Of a stretch of 64,000 nt of DNA, positions 39,726 through 50,486 are shown piece after piece. Made by a program: the position numbers and the translations under genes. Where the stretch lies: the NCBI GenBank assembly GCA_905221605.1, contig CAJNDS010000558.1, forward strand, positions 440,001 through 504,000, given 5' to 3'. How positions within the stretch are numbered: the stretch's first letter is position 1; every line of letters starts with the position of its first letter. The notes under the pieces are model-generated. The model searched no databases. It saw only the letters and a list, made by a program, of their open reading frames with translations, and had not been told where the DNA came from. This DNA is from Symbiodinium natans (taxonomy: Eukaryota > Sar > Dinophyceae > Suessiales > Symbiodiniaceae).

Positions 39726-39812
39726 GCAACCCTAAACCCTAAACCCTAAACCCTAAACCCTAAACCCTAAACCCTAAACCCTAAACCCTAAACCCTAAAC
39801 CCTAAACCCTAA
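39726..39812. repeat. Telomeric array CCCTAAA, perfect
   Basis: About 12 perfect units. A degenerate family B copy (39815-39893) follows directly. Confidence 0.97.
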
Positions 39813-40003
39813 ACCCAGAATAAGAAGGATGCCCTTTTCAAGGGGCTTCTCAAGGGAACCTAAACGGGGAATAGGGGCCTTCTGGGACCCAGACAACCTC
39901 TAAAACCCTCCTGGCCCTCAACCCTGCCCCTGATACTTAACCTGCCATACCCTAAACCCTAAACCCTAAACCCTAAACCCTAAACCCTTACATACCCTGC
40001 CAC

Positions 40004-40065
40004 CTCCCATCATGAACATCAGGATCGCGCTGATGAAGGCCCCTAGCTGGACGGGCAAGACGCAC
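40004..40065 (-). CDS. ABCG transporter, membrane helix exon
   Basis: 62 nt (1 + 20 codons + 1). The acceptor is GTTGAG|GTG and the donor GGGAG|GTGGCA. Encodes CVLPVQLGAFISAILMFMMG, a membrane helix. Phases match both neighbours. Immediately right is a perfect TTTAGGG array (40089-40156) and immediately left a CCCTAAA array. Confidence 0.75.
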
Positions 40066-40608
40066 CTCAACTTGCAATGTGCTGTGGGGGTTTAGGGTTT
40101 AGGGTTTAGGGTTTAGGGTTTAGGGTTTAGGGTTTAGGGTTTAGGGTTTAGGGTTTGAGGAATCTCGCACTAATTCAACATACCTCAAACCCATACCCAT
40201 CAACCTGTAAAGGGAGAACAAAAGGCAGGATTTCACCATACCCCTGATTTTTTTGTTTCAGGGTATGCCCAAAGGGTATGTTGAATGTTTAGCTGTTTTT
40301 CTAGGGTTTGAAAGTTCGGTCCTCCAAACTCACAGTAACGTGGTCTTAAACCCCCTCTACCCCCTCACCTTGGCCGAGTCCTGGATCCCTACACCCAGAA
40401 AAAAAGCCTATAAATCCCTAAGAAACCCTAAACCCTGGGGCCTAAAACCCTGAAACCCTGAAGCCCTCAACCCCTCAAAACTCGCAACCCTAAACCCTCA
40501 ACCCTAACCCTAAACCCCAGCACAAGCCCTAACCACCCGAAACCCTAAACCCTAAATCCTAAACCCTAAACCCTCAACCTAAACCCTAACCCTCCACCGG
40601 GTCGCGAC

Positions 40609-40676
40609 AGTGCATAGCCCCATCCAGAGGCCACGTAGGACACCAAGAAGAATGGCCAGACATAATATTGAAAAGC
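40609..40676 (-). CDS. ABCG transporter, membrane helix exon
   Basis: 68 nt (22 codons + 2). The acceptor is CTACCAG|GCT and the donor GCACT|GTCG. Encodes FQYYVWPFFLVSYVASGWGY, matching the Y-----V-SG-GY helix conserved in ABCG membrane domains. Joins in phase on both sides. Confidence 0.8.
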
Positions 40677-40681
40677 CTGGT

Positions 40682-40838
40682 AGGGTTCAGGGTTCAGGGT
40701 TCAGGGTTCAGGGGTCAGGGTTCAGGGTTCAGGGTTCAGGGTTCAGGGTTCAGGGTTTAGGGTTTAGGGTTTAGGGTTTAGGGTTTAGGGTTTAGGGTTT
40801 AGGGTTTAGGGTTTAGGGTTTAGGGTTTAGGGTTTAGG
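40682..40838. repeat. Telomeric array: TTCAGGG block then TTTAGGG block
   Basis: About 9 TTCAGGG units followed without gap by about 13 TTTAGGG units, the variants being segregated and not mixed. Confidence 0.96.
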
Positions 40839-41119
40839 GTAGACGCTGGAGTTTTGAGAGGTACGTCGGGTTTGTTAGTGTGTCGGGTCTCGGGCAAAGT
40901 GGGGGGAAGGGGAGAGCAAATTGAGAGCTTACAGCAACCCTAAGCCCTAAGGTATGGGGCACAACCCCAAAAGAGAAGGTGCTTGGGGGGACCCAGATCA
41001 AAACGCACACTAAACCCTTAACAAACTTAGGTTTAGGGCTTCGGGCGTGGGGTTGGGGTGCCAAAAAGACCCTAAGGCCTAAACCCTGAGCCCTAAACCC
41101 TTTTGTGCCAGGCATCCAC

Positions 41120-41205
41120 TTGGGGCTTGGCCCAGATGTAGTAGACCAGCAAGTAGAAGAAGGTGAGAAGAGCCCAGTCGCAGGTATTCACCTTCAAGGG
41201 CTTGC
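41120..41205 (-). CDS. ABCG transporter, membrane helix exon
   Basis: 86 nt (2 + 28 codons). The acceptor is GTCCAG|GC and the donor CCCCAA|GTGG. Encodes VNTCDWALLTFFYLLVYYIW then AKPQ. Followed in phase by the exon at 40609-40676, giving a continuous two-helix membrane segment as expected for the middle of an ABCG membrane domain. Confidence 0.78.
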
Positions 41206-41469
41206 CTGGACCTCCCCAAAAACACGTTAATCAAAAAAACACCAAACCCCCCAAACAAAAGCACTTATTTCGCATACTTTGGGGGTTCAGCTGGGGCTTA
41301 ATTAGGGCGGAGGGGTCAAAGCTTGGGACCCTAAACCCTAAACCGTAAACCCTAAACCCTAAACCCTAAACCTTTCCGAACCAACAGCGAGGATCTACAG
41401 CAGCCATGCTGGCATGCTACGCCTAGGTGGCCAACCCAGGATGACTAACTTCGTGGGCACAGGTCACCA

Positions 41470-41520
41470 TCCGCGGGCCTGTGCCTGTGATCAGATACCC
41501 GGCGTAAAGATTTGCAACCG
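41470..41520 (-). CDS. Possible transporter exon, frame ambiguous
   Basis: One frame encodes AVANLYAGYLITGTGPRM (membrane-like). Another encodes DPKRLQIFTP with donor CCGG|GTATCT. Both are protein-like and I cannot decide between them. Confidence 0.35.
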
Positions 41521-41559
41521 CTTGGGATCACAAGTACAGCAACTCCGTGTTTTATGTGT

Positions 41560-41870
41560 TTTTTTTAGTCTTTCTCTCTCTCTCTAATCTCTCTCTCGCT
41601 GTCCCTCTGTCTTTCTCTCTGTCTCTCTCTCTCTGTCTCTCTCTCTGTCTCTCTCTCTCTCTCCCTCTGTCTCTCTGTCTCTCTCCCTCTCCCTCACACC
41701 CTTCCTGAGCTTCCTGCCAGCGCTCGTGCGCAGAAGAAGGCGCCGCGATTCAGACCGTGGCTTGCCTCACGCCAGTACATCGGTTGGTCGTCGCTGAAGC
41801 ACCTCGCTCTTTGGGTGCTTGTAAGCTTCATACTGCAAATGTTTTCTCTCTCTCTCTCTCTCTCTCTGTG
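41560..41870. repeat. CT/CTGT microsatellite
   Basis: Two long pyrimidine tracts (41565-41697 and 41845-41868) separated by unique DNA. From 41870 to 42890 the DNA is AT-rich and free of telomeric units, with AGACTCATGA recurring three times, and I see no gene in it. Confidence 0.93.
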
Positions 41871-43608
41871 AGCATTTTTGATGTAGGCATACAGTTTGGC
41901 ATAGGGGTGTACAGTAAATAAGCTCGCGTATTTAAAGCCCGTACTATAATAATGGGGAAAAGACCCTAGACTTGGAGATGAAGACAGAAGACTCATGCAT
42001 CTAGTTCCTGCTCCAGCAGTAAGACTCATGAAAAGACGAGTGTTATCCAGACCCGGCGTTAACAGGGTTTCAAGGTGTGACAGGGAGATTCCGGAAGGTT
42101 AGACAGGCGGTTGGGGTCCCGAGGGTGGGTTCCTTGTCAAGAGAGTTCCTGTCACGCAGAAAGACTCATGATGGTACGGTTTCAAAGTCAAGACGGTACG
42201 GTCTGTTCACTTGTTTCATGCGATACTAATAATATTAAACCAAGCTCGCGCACGAAGTTTATATTAATATGCACGAAATAAGAGAACACAAAGACCCAAG
42301 TTCTTTTAAAGCCCCATTCATGCGTTCCTGCTAATGCAGGCTTGTAATGGTAAAATAGTAATATTGCACTGGTCTTTGGGGGAGAGAACGGTTAATCTTT
42401 AAATTTCCTTTCGTACATCGTCAATCTCGTGACGGCTTGGCTCCTTGTCTGTTCACCTCACCACAATATGAATAACCAGGCTCGCACACTCCCTGATAAT
42501 GTTGTGGTGTGAAGAGAGCACAATATAATTTTGTGGGAAGCTGGCGTCTGAAATGATATATTCGTAGTGTGGGAACGAAACCAACGCGCGAACAAAAAGA
42601 GATCAGAAAATTGATCTATTATTTCGGGGCCCACAATGCTCATACGCTTATAGCCCCGTATAATATTAAAATCAAGGGGGACACGGGCACAATAAGAGCA
42701 TCAATCAAAGGCCGGTGCGTTAACTTACTGCCTTTCATTACTATTATTCTTGTGGGGCGTTCGCAAGCTCACTTATATTCACAATACTATCACGTTCACT
42801 TGCTTAGTCTCTGGTTGCTTAGGGCTTCGGATGCTGGGTGTATAAGTTTGATCTGCTTGGCAGCAGATGGTCGTGGAAGGTTGGAACTCAGTGCTAGGGG
42901 TTTCAGGTTTCGGGGTTTAGGGCTTCGGGTTTAGGCTTTAGGGGTTTAGGGTTTAGGGTTTCGGGGTTTAGGGGGCTTGGGGGTCTAGACGTTCGGGTAC
43001 AAGGCTGCACAGAGCATGATCAGGGAACAGATATCACGAAAGACTGCGCTCCCAACGCTTTACCATCCGTACAACAACTTCCTGTGCCAAAACACACCAG
43101 CTCAAAAACAAACGGGTGCAACCACTATACACTCCACAACCGAGAAAGCGTGCAGATTTCAACTTCACCCCCGAAGAATAGCCTATACTATACGTTCTCT
43201 CGTGCACAGTCTAGCTGCTTGAAAGTTTACGATTTACGGTTTAGGGTTTGGGGGTTAGGGTTAGGGTTGAGGGTGTCATGCGGCCTGAATGCCCGCATCT
43301 ATGTCGAAGAGCATTTTCGGGTTTAGGGTTTGAGGCATACAGCAAGGGGAAGGGCAGTACACAGAACCCCCCCCCCCCCCCCCCCCCCAACCAATCTTTC
43401 TCCCGCATCCTGGCAACAAAAATAACAAAACGAGGAGACGGGGTCACCCTAAACCCGAAACCCGAAAACCTAAACCCTAAATCCTAAACCCTACTGTAAA
43501 CCCTGAACCCTGAACCCTGAACCCTGAGCCCGGAAGGCACTGAATCCAAGCCTCTGAAACCCTGAACCAGATATCCTTTAGGGTTTAGGGTTTGGGGTTT
43601 AGGAATTC

Positions 43609-43683
43609 CTTCCCCGAGGAGCTGGAGAGAGTAGACTGCAATCAGCAAGGCCAAAGCTATCCTTGCGTCGAGGTGAAGGTCTT
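43609..43683 (-). CDS. Possible exon with membrane helix
   Basis: Encodes LDARIALALLIAVYSLQLLG on minus. AG acceptors at 43684 (CCCAAG) and 43662 (GCAAG|G) are both possible. Position suggests the transporter membrane domain, but no specific motif confirms it. Confidence 0.5.
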
Positions 43684-43860
43684 GGGGACTTGGGGCCTCC
43701 GGGGGGGCTTTGGACCCCAAAACCCCACAAATTACAACAAATTTAGGGTTTAGGGTTTAGGGTTTAGGGTTTCGACACCCCATGAAACACCCAAGGGCCC
43801 CATACTTCAAAACAGCCACAAAGAGCCCGAGACCCTCACCGCCGAACACCTATAACCCGC

Positions 43861-43925
43861 AGTTTAGGGTGTAGGGTTAACCCTAAACCCTACACCCCAA
43901 ACCCTAAGCCCTAAACCCAAAACCC
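43861..43925. repeat. Head-to-head telomeric inverted repeat
   Basis: TTTAGGGTGTAGGG is joined directly to CCCTAAACCCTACACC through the perfect palindrome TAGGGTTAACCCTA. Confidence 0.9.
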
Positions 43926-44096
43926 TGAACCTTAGCGGAGTTCTTCAGGGAACCTACCCCGATGGATATGGGTTCTGGCAATCACGGGTCGTTTGGAGTT
44001 GAGGCTTTAGGGTTTTAGGGTTTAGGGGTTTAGGGTTTAGGGTTTGGGGTTTGGGGTTTGGGGTTGAAGGCTCCAGGTCATGCAAGGAGGAGGTTA

Positions 44097-44233
44097 AGGT
44101 TTAGGGCTTAGGGCTTAGGGTTTAGGGTTTAGGGTTTAGGGTTTAGGGTTTACGGTTTAGGGTTTAGGGTTTAGGGTTTCGGGTTTAGGGTTTAGGGTTT
44201 AGGGTTTAGGGTTTAGGGCTTAGGGTTTAGGCT
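44097..44233. repeat. Telomeric array TTTAGGG
   Basis: About 19 units with CTTAGGG and TTTCGGG variants, ending at the exon-like island at 44240. Confidence 0.95.
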
Positions 44234-44239
44234 TCAGGC

Positions 44240-44337
44240 TTGACAGGCTTCTGCGCATTGAGGAAAGATGTCGCCGACCAGGGCGGGGAGCCGAAAATCT
44301 TGCAGTCCATTACCTCGGGAGCAGGGGCACGACACTC
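44240..44337 (-). CDS. Possible exon, Cys-containing
   Basis: 98 nt. The acceptor is AAGCAAG|GAG and the donor GTCAA|GCC. Encodes ECRAPAPEVMDCKIFGSPPW then SATSFLNAQKPV. Clear coding character. A role as an extracellular loop of the transporter is only a guess. Confidence 0.5.
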
Positions 44338-44487
44338 CTTGCTTGTGGAGCTCGTCATCAGAATCCGAATGGAGTGTAAGGCCTCTTCTAAAAGAACGGA
44401 TGTTGGGCCATGTAGTAATCGTGCGAAGAAGAAGAAGAATCAAAGCAGAAAGACTCGATTGCAAAAGGAATTGCTTCGCTCTAGGCA

Positions 44488-44602
44488 CTTGGTAGCCAAG
44501 CAACCCCCAAATTCTAGCAAGGGCACCCTTTTTGGGTTGATTACTTTACAAGGGAACCTTGAACCCAAAAAAAGGGAAAAGGGTACCACCTGGGCTACCA
44601 AG
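44488..44602. mobile_element. Family B TIR element, 4-bp TSD GGCA
   Basis: CTTGGTAGCCAAGCAACC to CACCTGGGCTACCAAG, 115 bp, flanked by GGCA on both sides (44484-44487 and 44603-44606). Confidence 0.9.
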
Positions 44603-44666
44603 GGCAGGAGAAAAAAAACAGAGAGATCAAGGATGGCAATACCACTGCCCTCGGGTAGAGTCAAAA

Positions 44667-44830
44667 CTCTGAGGGTAGTTATATGGTCCCTTTGTAAGGG
44701 CTCTTAGCAAGGCACCTCCCCCCCATTTATCTCTTATAACATATACTCTATACACATTAAGGGCCATACATCCGAACCCTTTAAAGGAGGTTAGGACCAC
44801 ATGTTTAGGGCCCATGAACCACCGTCAGAG
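44667..44830. mobile_element. Family F TIR element next to an exon
   Basis: GAGGGTAGTTATATGGTCCC to GGGCCCATGAACCACCGTC. Its right end lies about 5 bp from the donor of the exon at 44835, i.e. just inside the intron. Relatives at 48023, 54617, 58986 and 63077. Confidence 0.75.
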
Positions 44831-44834
44831 AAAC

Positions 44835-44933
44835 CAAGCCCAGCGACGGCTAAGAAGTTTGCCGCAAAGCACATGACCAGCAGGAAGAACATCTTAATGC
44901 CCATAGTGCGCCAGAAGCCAATCAGCGCTGTTC
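44835..44933 (-). CDS. Exon with membrane helix, probably transporter
   Basis: 99 nt (2 + 32 codons + 1). The acceptor is CTTGCAG|GA and the donor GGCTTG|GTTTCT. Encodes GFWRTMGIKMFFLLVMCFAA then NFLAVAGL, one strong membrane helix. Position supports the ABCG membrane domain. No signature motif. Confidence 0.6.
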
Positions 44934-45472
44934 CTGCAAGGCCGCCGGTCCCAAAACCCTAAACCCTCAACGCAAAACCCTAAACCCTAAACCCTAAACC
45001 CTACTGGCCGGCAAATCTTGTGGGGCACTAATCATCACAATGCTGGGAACGTACCCTAAACCCTAAACCCTAAACCCTCAACCCTCAACCCTAAACCCTA
45101 AACAGTAAACCCTAAACCCTAAACCGGCGGGTTATACACAGTCTACTATGAACCAACAAGTAGGGCTTACAGTTAACTCTAGAAAGTTGCCCCTTAAATA
45201 AGGAATGTCCCTTAACACTTATAAGGAACCCTGATATGATTTGAGGAGTACTCTTTTAATTAAGAGCTCGTGGAGTGTCTGGGTGGAGGCTTGGGGGGGT
45301 GCAGGGTTCCAACATGGAAGATGCATAGGGCTCAGCATATGAGTTGCACGAGTAGGACAAAGATCTTGAAGCTTTTGATCGTTTAGGGTTTAGGGTTTAA
45401 GGTTTAGGGTCCCCAAAATTTCGAAAAGACCGACTTAACTTGATGTTCGGTATAACATCCCAAGTCCCAACC

Positions 45473-45560
45473 CTCAAGCGACTGGCAAGGCTCTCATCGT
45501 GATTCGGAAGTGGCTGAAGCAGCCCGGCAGCGTCCGATATAAGTCTGCTTGGGCCTTCGG
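45473..45560 (-). CDS. Possible exon, unknown
   Basis: Encodes LISDAAGLLQPLPNHDESLA then SRLR on minus. Confidence 0.42.
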
Positions 45561-45599
45561 AGGTGGCGGGAATCCCCCTAAACCTTAAACCCCAAGGAA

Positions 45600-45730
45600 C
45601 CCCAAGGAACCCTAAGGAACCCTAAGGTATTTTAAGGAACCCTAAGAAACCCTAAGGAACCCTAAGGAACCCTAAGGAACCCTAAACCCTAAACCTTAAA
45701 CCCTAAACCCTAAACCCTAAACCTTAAACC
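45600..45730. repeat. CCTAAGGAA variant array grading into CCCTAAA
   Basis: About 8 units of AACCCTAAGG give way to CCCTAAA units: a homogenised 10-bp variant of the telomeric repeat. Confidence 0.9.
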
Positions 45731-45734
45731 ATCA

Positions 45735-45835
45735 TCCCTCAGCCTTGTCAATCTTCAGCGGCCTTCCCCACGACAAAGTAAAAACCAGCAGGTGGAGCTC
45801 GTGACTTTCAACGAAGGGGAACACGCTAAAGAGTG
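45735..45835 (-). CDS. Possible exon, unknown
   Basis: The minus strand encodes VFPFVESHELHLLVFTLSWG then RPLKIDKAEG. Partly hydrophobic. Confidence 0.42.
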
Positions 45836-46533
45836 TGGAACACTACGTCCGAAACCCCAAAACCCAAAACCCTACTTAAACAGACACCAAAACTGCAAGG
45901 TCTTGACCCCAACACCCACAACCTACTTAAACAGACACCAAAACTGCAAGGGCTTGGCTTTCAGACTCCCCCCCCCGGGAACTTCAGGGCCGGTTTTGCA
46001 ATCTCGGGCAAAGGGCGAGTTGAGGGCAGAGGGTGGGGCGCTTTTGGCGCTTTGACAGCTAGCAGCTAGTGTCTCGTGGGTTTTGAGACCTCACTGGCAA
46101 TCGGACCTGACCCAGCCCGGAACAAAAAAACAACTCCCCCAACCCTGAAGCCTGAACCTTCTCAGCTTAACAAAGAGATGAGTCCATATGAATTTAAAGG
46201 AGACTGCGAGGCCCGACAATGGCTTTCAAAGGCACGCAACGTTACGACACCCGGGAGACTTGACTTCACAGCGGATCCCGCCCGGTACCCCCAAACGGTC
46301 ACACGGACCCGAATAGCCTGGCAAACGTGAGGGTATCCAGGAGGGCCCTGCGAAACCGGGTTGAACATGAGGGTTTGGAGTTGAGGGTTTCGGCTTTAGA
46401 CCGGCCTGCCGAATGAGAGCGAGTCATTACTCTGTGCAGCTTGTATTTTTCCGAACATAGACCCAACACCCTAAACCCTAAACGTGCTGATGGTTGGAAC
46501 CATACACCCCAAAACCCTAACCCTGACCCCGAA

Positions 46534-46601
46534 ATTGGTCGAATCCCCCACAGAGCTCTCCGAGTGGCGAAAGACTTATGTGGGTCTTCTTCCAGTCCGT
46601 C
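46534..46601 (-). CDS. Possible exon, unknown
   Basis: The acceptor is AGCAAG|GAC. Encodes DGLEEDPHKSFATRRALWGI. Donor not fixed. Confidence 0.45.
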
Positions 46602-46736
46602 CTTGCTTAGGGTTTATATATGGTTTGGGGTTTGTCTGTTAGGGTCTCGGGTGTAGGGTTGGCTTCGGGCTCGGGGCCACAAGCCCTGAACCCAACAACG
46701 GTATCACTGAGAGGGGCCCGAGTCAAACCCTAACCG

Positions 46737-46831
46737 TAAGGGTCCATGTACCTTATTCCTGCATACTTGGGCCCCGAAGTCCCTATACAGGAAGTACTCT
46801 AAGGCCCAAAGTATTCCCTAATTATTTGTAG
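46737..46831. mobile_element. Family E TIR element
   Basis: AGGGTCCATGTACC to GGTACATGGACCCT, 14-bp perfect inverted ends, adjoining a CCCTAAA array. Confidence 0.87.
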
Positions 46832-46881
46832 GTACATGGACCCTAAACCCTAAACCCTAAACCCTAAACCCCTAGGGAAGC

Positions 46882-46953
46882 CGAATGAGGCAATAGCGCC
46901 TCGTCGCTGAGGAGTTCCGATTCGCTCAGGCTCTCGTCCAGCTCAGACTCCTC
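46882..46953 (-). CDS. Exon, acidic Ser/Glu/Leu-rich
   Basis: The acceptor is CTGTCCAG|GAG and the donor about CATTCG|GCTTCC. Encodes EESELDESLSESELLSDEAL. Clearly coding-like, probably a cytosolic linker. Bordered by CCCTAAA on the left and TTTAGGG on the right. Confidence 0.55.
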
Positions 46954-47054
46954 CTGGACAGTAGCTGTTTGGGGTTTAGGGTTTAGGGTTTAGGTTTTCG
47001 GGTCTAGGGGTTTAGGGGTTTAGGCGTTTAGGTTTAGGGTTTAGGGTTTAGGGT

Positions 47055-47153
47055 TAGGGTCCATGTACCTAAATAGGGAATACTTGGGCCTTCAAGTACT
47101 TCCTATACAGGGATCTTTTGGCCCCAGTAGATAATAGTAAGGTACATGGACCC
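47055..47153. mobile_element. Family E TIR element
   Basis: AGGGTCCATGTACC to GGTACATGGACCCTTT. A half copy lies at 47440-47497. Confidence 0.87.
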
Positions 47154-47664
47154 TTTGGGTTGGGCCCTCTGCTAGTTTTGCACTCGTGACCTAAACCCTA
47201 AACCCTAAACCCGAAACCCTAAACCCTAAATGAGCCGTAAACACCTACACCCGGATGAAGACCTAAACCCAAAACCCAAAACCCTAGACCCTAACTGGTC
47301 AGAAGAGTCTCAGTGAACTCGAAGCTTGCTACAGTTCAGCAATTATCAAGTGCCCTAGTATAGGATTTAGGGTTTAGCGTTGAAAGCTGGGTGTGAGGAT
47401 GGAGTCTTAGCTTTGAGACCCAAAGCTCGAGAAAGAAAAGCCCTTATATAGGAGGTGCTTTCAGGGCCAAGTATACCCTATTTGGGTACATGGACCCTGG
47501 CCCTAAAACCCTAAACCCTAAGCCCTAAACCCTAGACCCTAAACCCTAAACCCTAAACCAAAAAAGGTAGCCTTCTGTGTGTTGGTTGCTCTATAGGGAA
47601 CCTTAAACCAAAAGAGAAGGCAAAAGGCCACCACTGGGCTTCCAAGTCCTAGCCCGTACCTAAG

Positions 47665-47790
47665 GGTTAGGGTTTAGGGTTTAGGGTTTAGGGTTTAGGG
47701 TTTAGGGTTTAGGGTTTAGGGTTTAGGGTTTAGGGTTTAGGGTTTAGGGTTTAGGGTTTAGGGTTTAGGGTTTAGGGTTTAGGGTTTGTT
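47665..47790. repeat. Telomeric array TTTAGGG, 18 perfect units
   Basis: The longest uninterrupted perfect telomeric array in the window. Confidence 0.98.
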
Positions 47791-47796
47791 GGGTTC

Positions 47797-47900
47797 CTCG
47801 TCCCAGCGTTCCAGAGGCGGCGAGCGGGCCGTCGTCAGAGTGGGCGAGCTGCTGGCCAGGCTTGCGAGGCGCAGGTCCTGCACGTCGACCCCACGGAAAC
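47797..47900 (-). CDS. Exon, Ser/Leu-rich
   Basis: The acceptor is GCTCCAG|GT. Encodes FRGVDVQDLRLASLASSSPT then LTTARSPPLERWDEEP. Good coding character, probably cytosolic. Family unknown. Confidence 0.52.
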
Positions 47901-48170
47901 CTGGAGCGCAGTTTAGGGTTTAGGGTTTAGGGCTAGGGTTTAGGGTTTAGGGTTTAGGGTTCAGGGTTCAGGGTTCAGGGTTCAGGGTTCAGGGTTTAGG
48001 GAGCGCAGGCCGGAGCTGCCAAAAGCTCCTTTAATGTGGGCCCTTAAAAAGGGGTCCTCTTATATATCTCTAAAAAAACCCTATACAAACTAAGGGCCCA
48101 GACAGCAGAAGCTTTTGAGGAAGGCGGGGGACCAGTATATATGTATAAGTACATATAAATAAATAAATAA

Positions 48171-48203
<33 letters not shown>

Positions 48204-48524
48204 AGGGGAGGGGGTATGTTGAGTCTCTCAAAGCGGAAACATCACATGATTCCCAGCGGCCCTTTGGGTCAGGCTTTGCAGCTGCGCTTTGGATTTATGG
48301 CCCAGGGCCTGTGAGCGCCCTCAATTTTCCTAAGCCCTAGACCCTAGTTAAACCAACCCTAAACCCTGAACCCTGAACCCCAAAACCCTCAAACCCTAAA
48401 CCCTGAACCCTGAACCCTAAAACCTTCAAACCCTAAACCCTGAACCCTAAAACCCTTAAACTCTAAACCCTGAACCCTGAACCCTAAAACCCTAAACCCC
48501 TGAGGCCCTGAACGCAGGCCGCGC

Positions 48525-48580
48525 GGCTAAGCAGATACGCCACAAAGGCCCGGAGGGTGATGTGCGCTTCTCCCCTTGCA
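48525..48580 (-). CDS. Possible exon, hydrophobic
   Basis: Encodes EAHITLRAFVAYLLSRAACV on minus. Borders uncertain. Confidence 0.4.
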
Positions 48581-48946
48581 GTTCAGGGGGGGTTTTAGGG
48601 CCTGGAGAAACCCTAAACCCTAAACCCTAAACCCTAAACCCTAAACCCTATACCCTATACCCTACGCATTTGCGAACTGTCAGACTTCAGGGGTTGTGCC
48701 TTGGACCCTTAAGGTTGTATCCCTGGGTTTGGGAACCCTGTGTCAGGATCCTTAAGGTAGTAAAAGGGCCACACTAGGAGTACATTGCGGGGAGCCTCTT
48801 AAAAGGTACAACCTTAGGGGTACCGAGTCTTCATCCCTTGACAGACCCTAGACATGCCCATATGCTAGACAACGCGAGCGCCAGGTCCGAGCCATTTCTA
48901 CATACAGCCTAGTTGCTGAGTACCCTGGCCCAAACCCAAAGGATCC

Positions 48947-49040
48947 ATGTACCTATATAGTATATACTTGGGCCTGAAAGGGGGTTCTATATAGTAGCTT
49001 TAGGGCCCAAGAATATACTATATAGGTACATGGATCCTTT
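48947..49040. mobile_element. Family E TIR element
   Basis: AAAGGATCCATGTACCTATA to TATAGGTACATGGATCCTTT, a 20-bp perfect inverted repeat, the best copy of this family. Confidence 0.92.
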
Positions 49041-49571
49041 GGGAAAAAAGTATATGAGCTTTCAATTAGGGTATGATTGTACATACACCGAAAGGTTAAA
49101 GGTTATGTACTATATAGGGGCCTCAATAATAAGAATAGGGTTTGCAAGGTTATTTTAGTACAATCAAAAAGGGATTATAAGGAAATACTACTGGTATTTA
49201 TTCCGACCCCGATGTTCCTCAGCTACTATGACCGTCAGCATCGCACTTTCGGCTGTCGGCGGAGGTAGCGATCCATGATCCGAATTCTAGAGATAGCTCG
49301 GCAAATGGTTGATCAGGAGGTGCGGCGTGCAAATGCTACGAGTCACTGAACCCTAAACCCTAAACTCTAAACCCTAAACCGAATTGGGGTTCAGGGTTTC
49401 GGGCTTAGGGCCTGGGGTTGAGAGGTTGAAAGATTTAGGAGGTGCCTGGGGGCCTCAAAGTAAAGAAGGAGGCAACCCGATGACCCTATGAACCCTACAT
49501 AGACGCTACAGAGGGTTTAGGGTTTGGGGTTTAGGGGTTTTTATAACCCTGTAAACACTACATATACCCTA

Positions 49572-49702
49572 CTTGGTGGGACAGGGTGCTAAAACCCCAA
49601 CTATAAGTGTAGTTATATCCCACTTGTAAGCCCCTTCAGCAACCTCGAAATGGGTTATAAGTACAGTCATGCATGGTTTACTAAGTACCATGAACCTCCA
49701 AG
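49572..49702. mobile_element. Family A TIR element, TA-flanked
   Basis: TA|CTTGGTGGGACAGGGTGCT to CCATGAACCTCCAAG|TA. From 49041 to 50360 I see this element, short telomeric tracts and two weak coding-like islands (49760-49840 and 50225-50345, minus). Confidence 0.82.
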
Positions 49703-50366
49703 TATATAAACTGTATCAGCCCAACCCGATATAAACCCCATAGAAACCTCGTAACCCCCACAACCCTAGGGAGGTTTTGCCTTTCATGCGCGGGATCGTT
49801 GTTGCGCCCACCGAACCTGGGTTTCAAGGTTTCGCCCTTGGGGGTTTAGGGTTTAGGGTTTGGGGTTTTGGATTTAGGGTTGAGTTTTTTTTTGGTGGCG
49901 GCTAGGATCTCCAGGGCGGCTCTATGTAGGGTGAGTCTGAAGGATCTGTAAAGGGGGGCGGATAGGGTTTTCGGCCTTTTTGGGGGGCTTTAAGGCTACG
50001 AGCTTTGCATGACATGTATTGAGGCAGGGCGTAAGGGGGGTAAGGATTCCCCGGGTTGATGGCTTTTAGGTTTATATGGTTATATGGGGGGGGTTTCCGA
50101 AAATAGTGGTACCCTGTTTTGTTGTTTTTGGGGGGCCCTTTAAGGGGATTCGATTATTCGATTCTATTTGGGGTACACAAAGGGGTCCCATGTGGGGAGT
50201 GCAGGCTTTGGGGTTAAGGACTCCAACACCCTAAGGCTTAGGCATTCGCATGTGGGCGCAGAAGCGGTGCAGCGTCAGGCGACCGAATACTTTCAACTGA
50301 CTGTTTCGTAGCGATGGTGGCAGGCCATGTGAAAACTTCGGGCTTCTAGGGTTTCAGGGGTTTAGC

Positions 50367-50486
50367 CCCATTCAAGGTCAACTGCCCGAAGTCGCCAAGG
50401 GACAGGGACATGCCTGGCATGGCCAGGGTGCTCGTACCCCGAAGCTCATACTGCGACGCTCGCTCCATGATATCTTCTACAATCTC
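50367..50486 (-). CDS. Exon, unknown (possible transporter insert)
   Basis: 120 nt, 40 codons, phase 0. The acceptor is CCCTGAG|GAG and the donor AATGGG|GCTAAA (GC type). Encodes EIVEDIMERASQYELRGTST then LAMPGMSLSLGDFGQLTLNG. Strong coding character. It lies between transporter NBD and membrane exons, but I know no ABCG segment like it. Confidence 0.6.
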
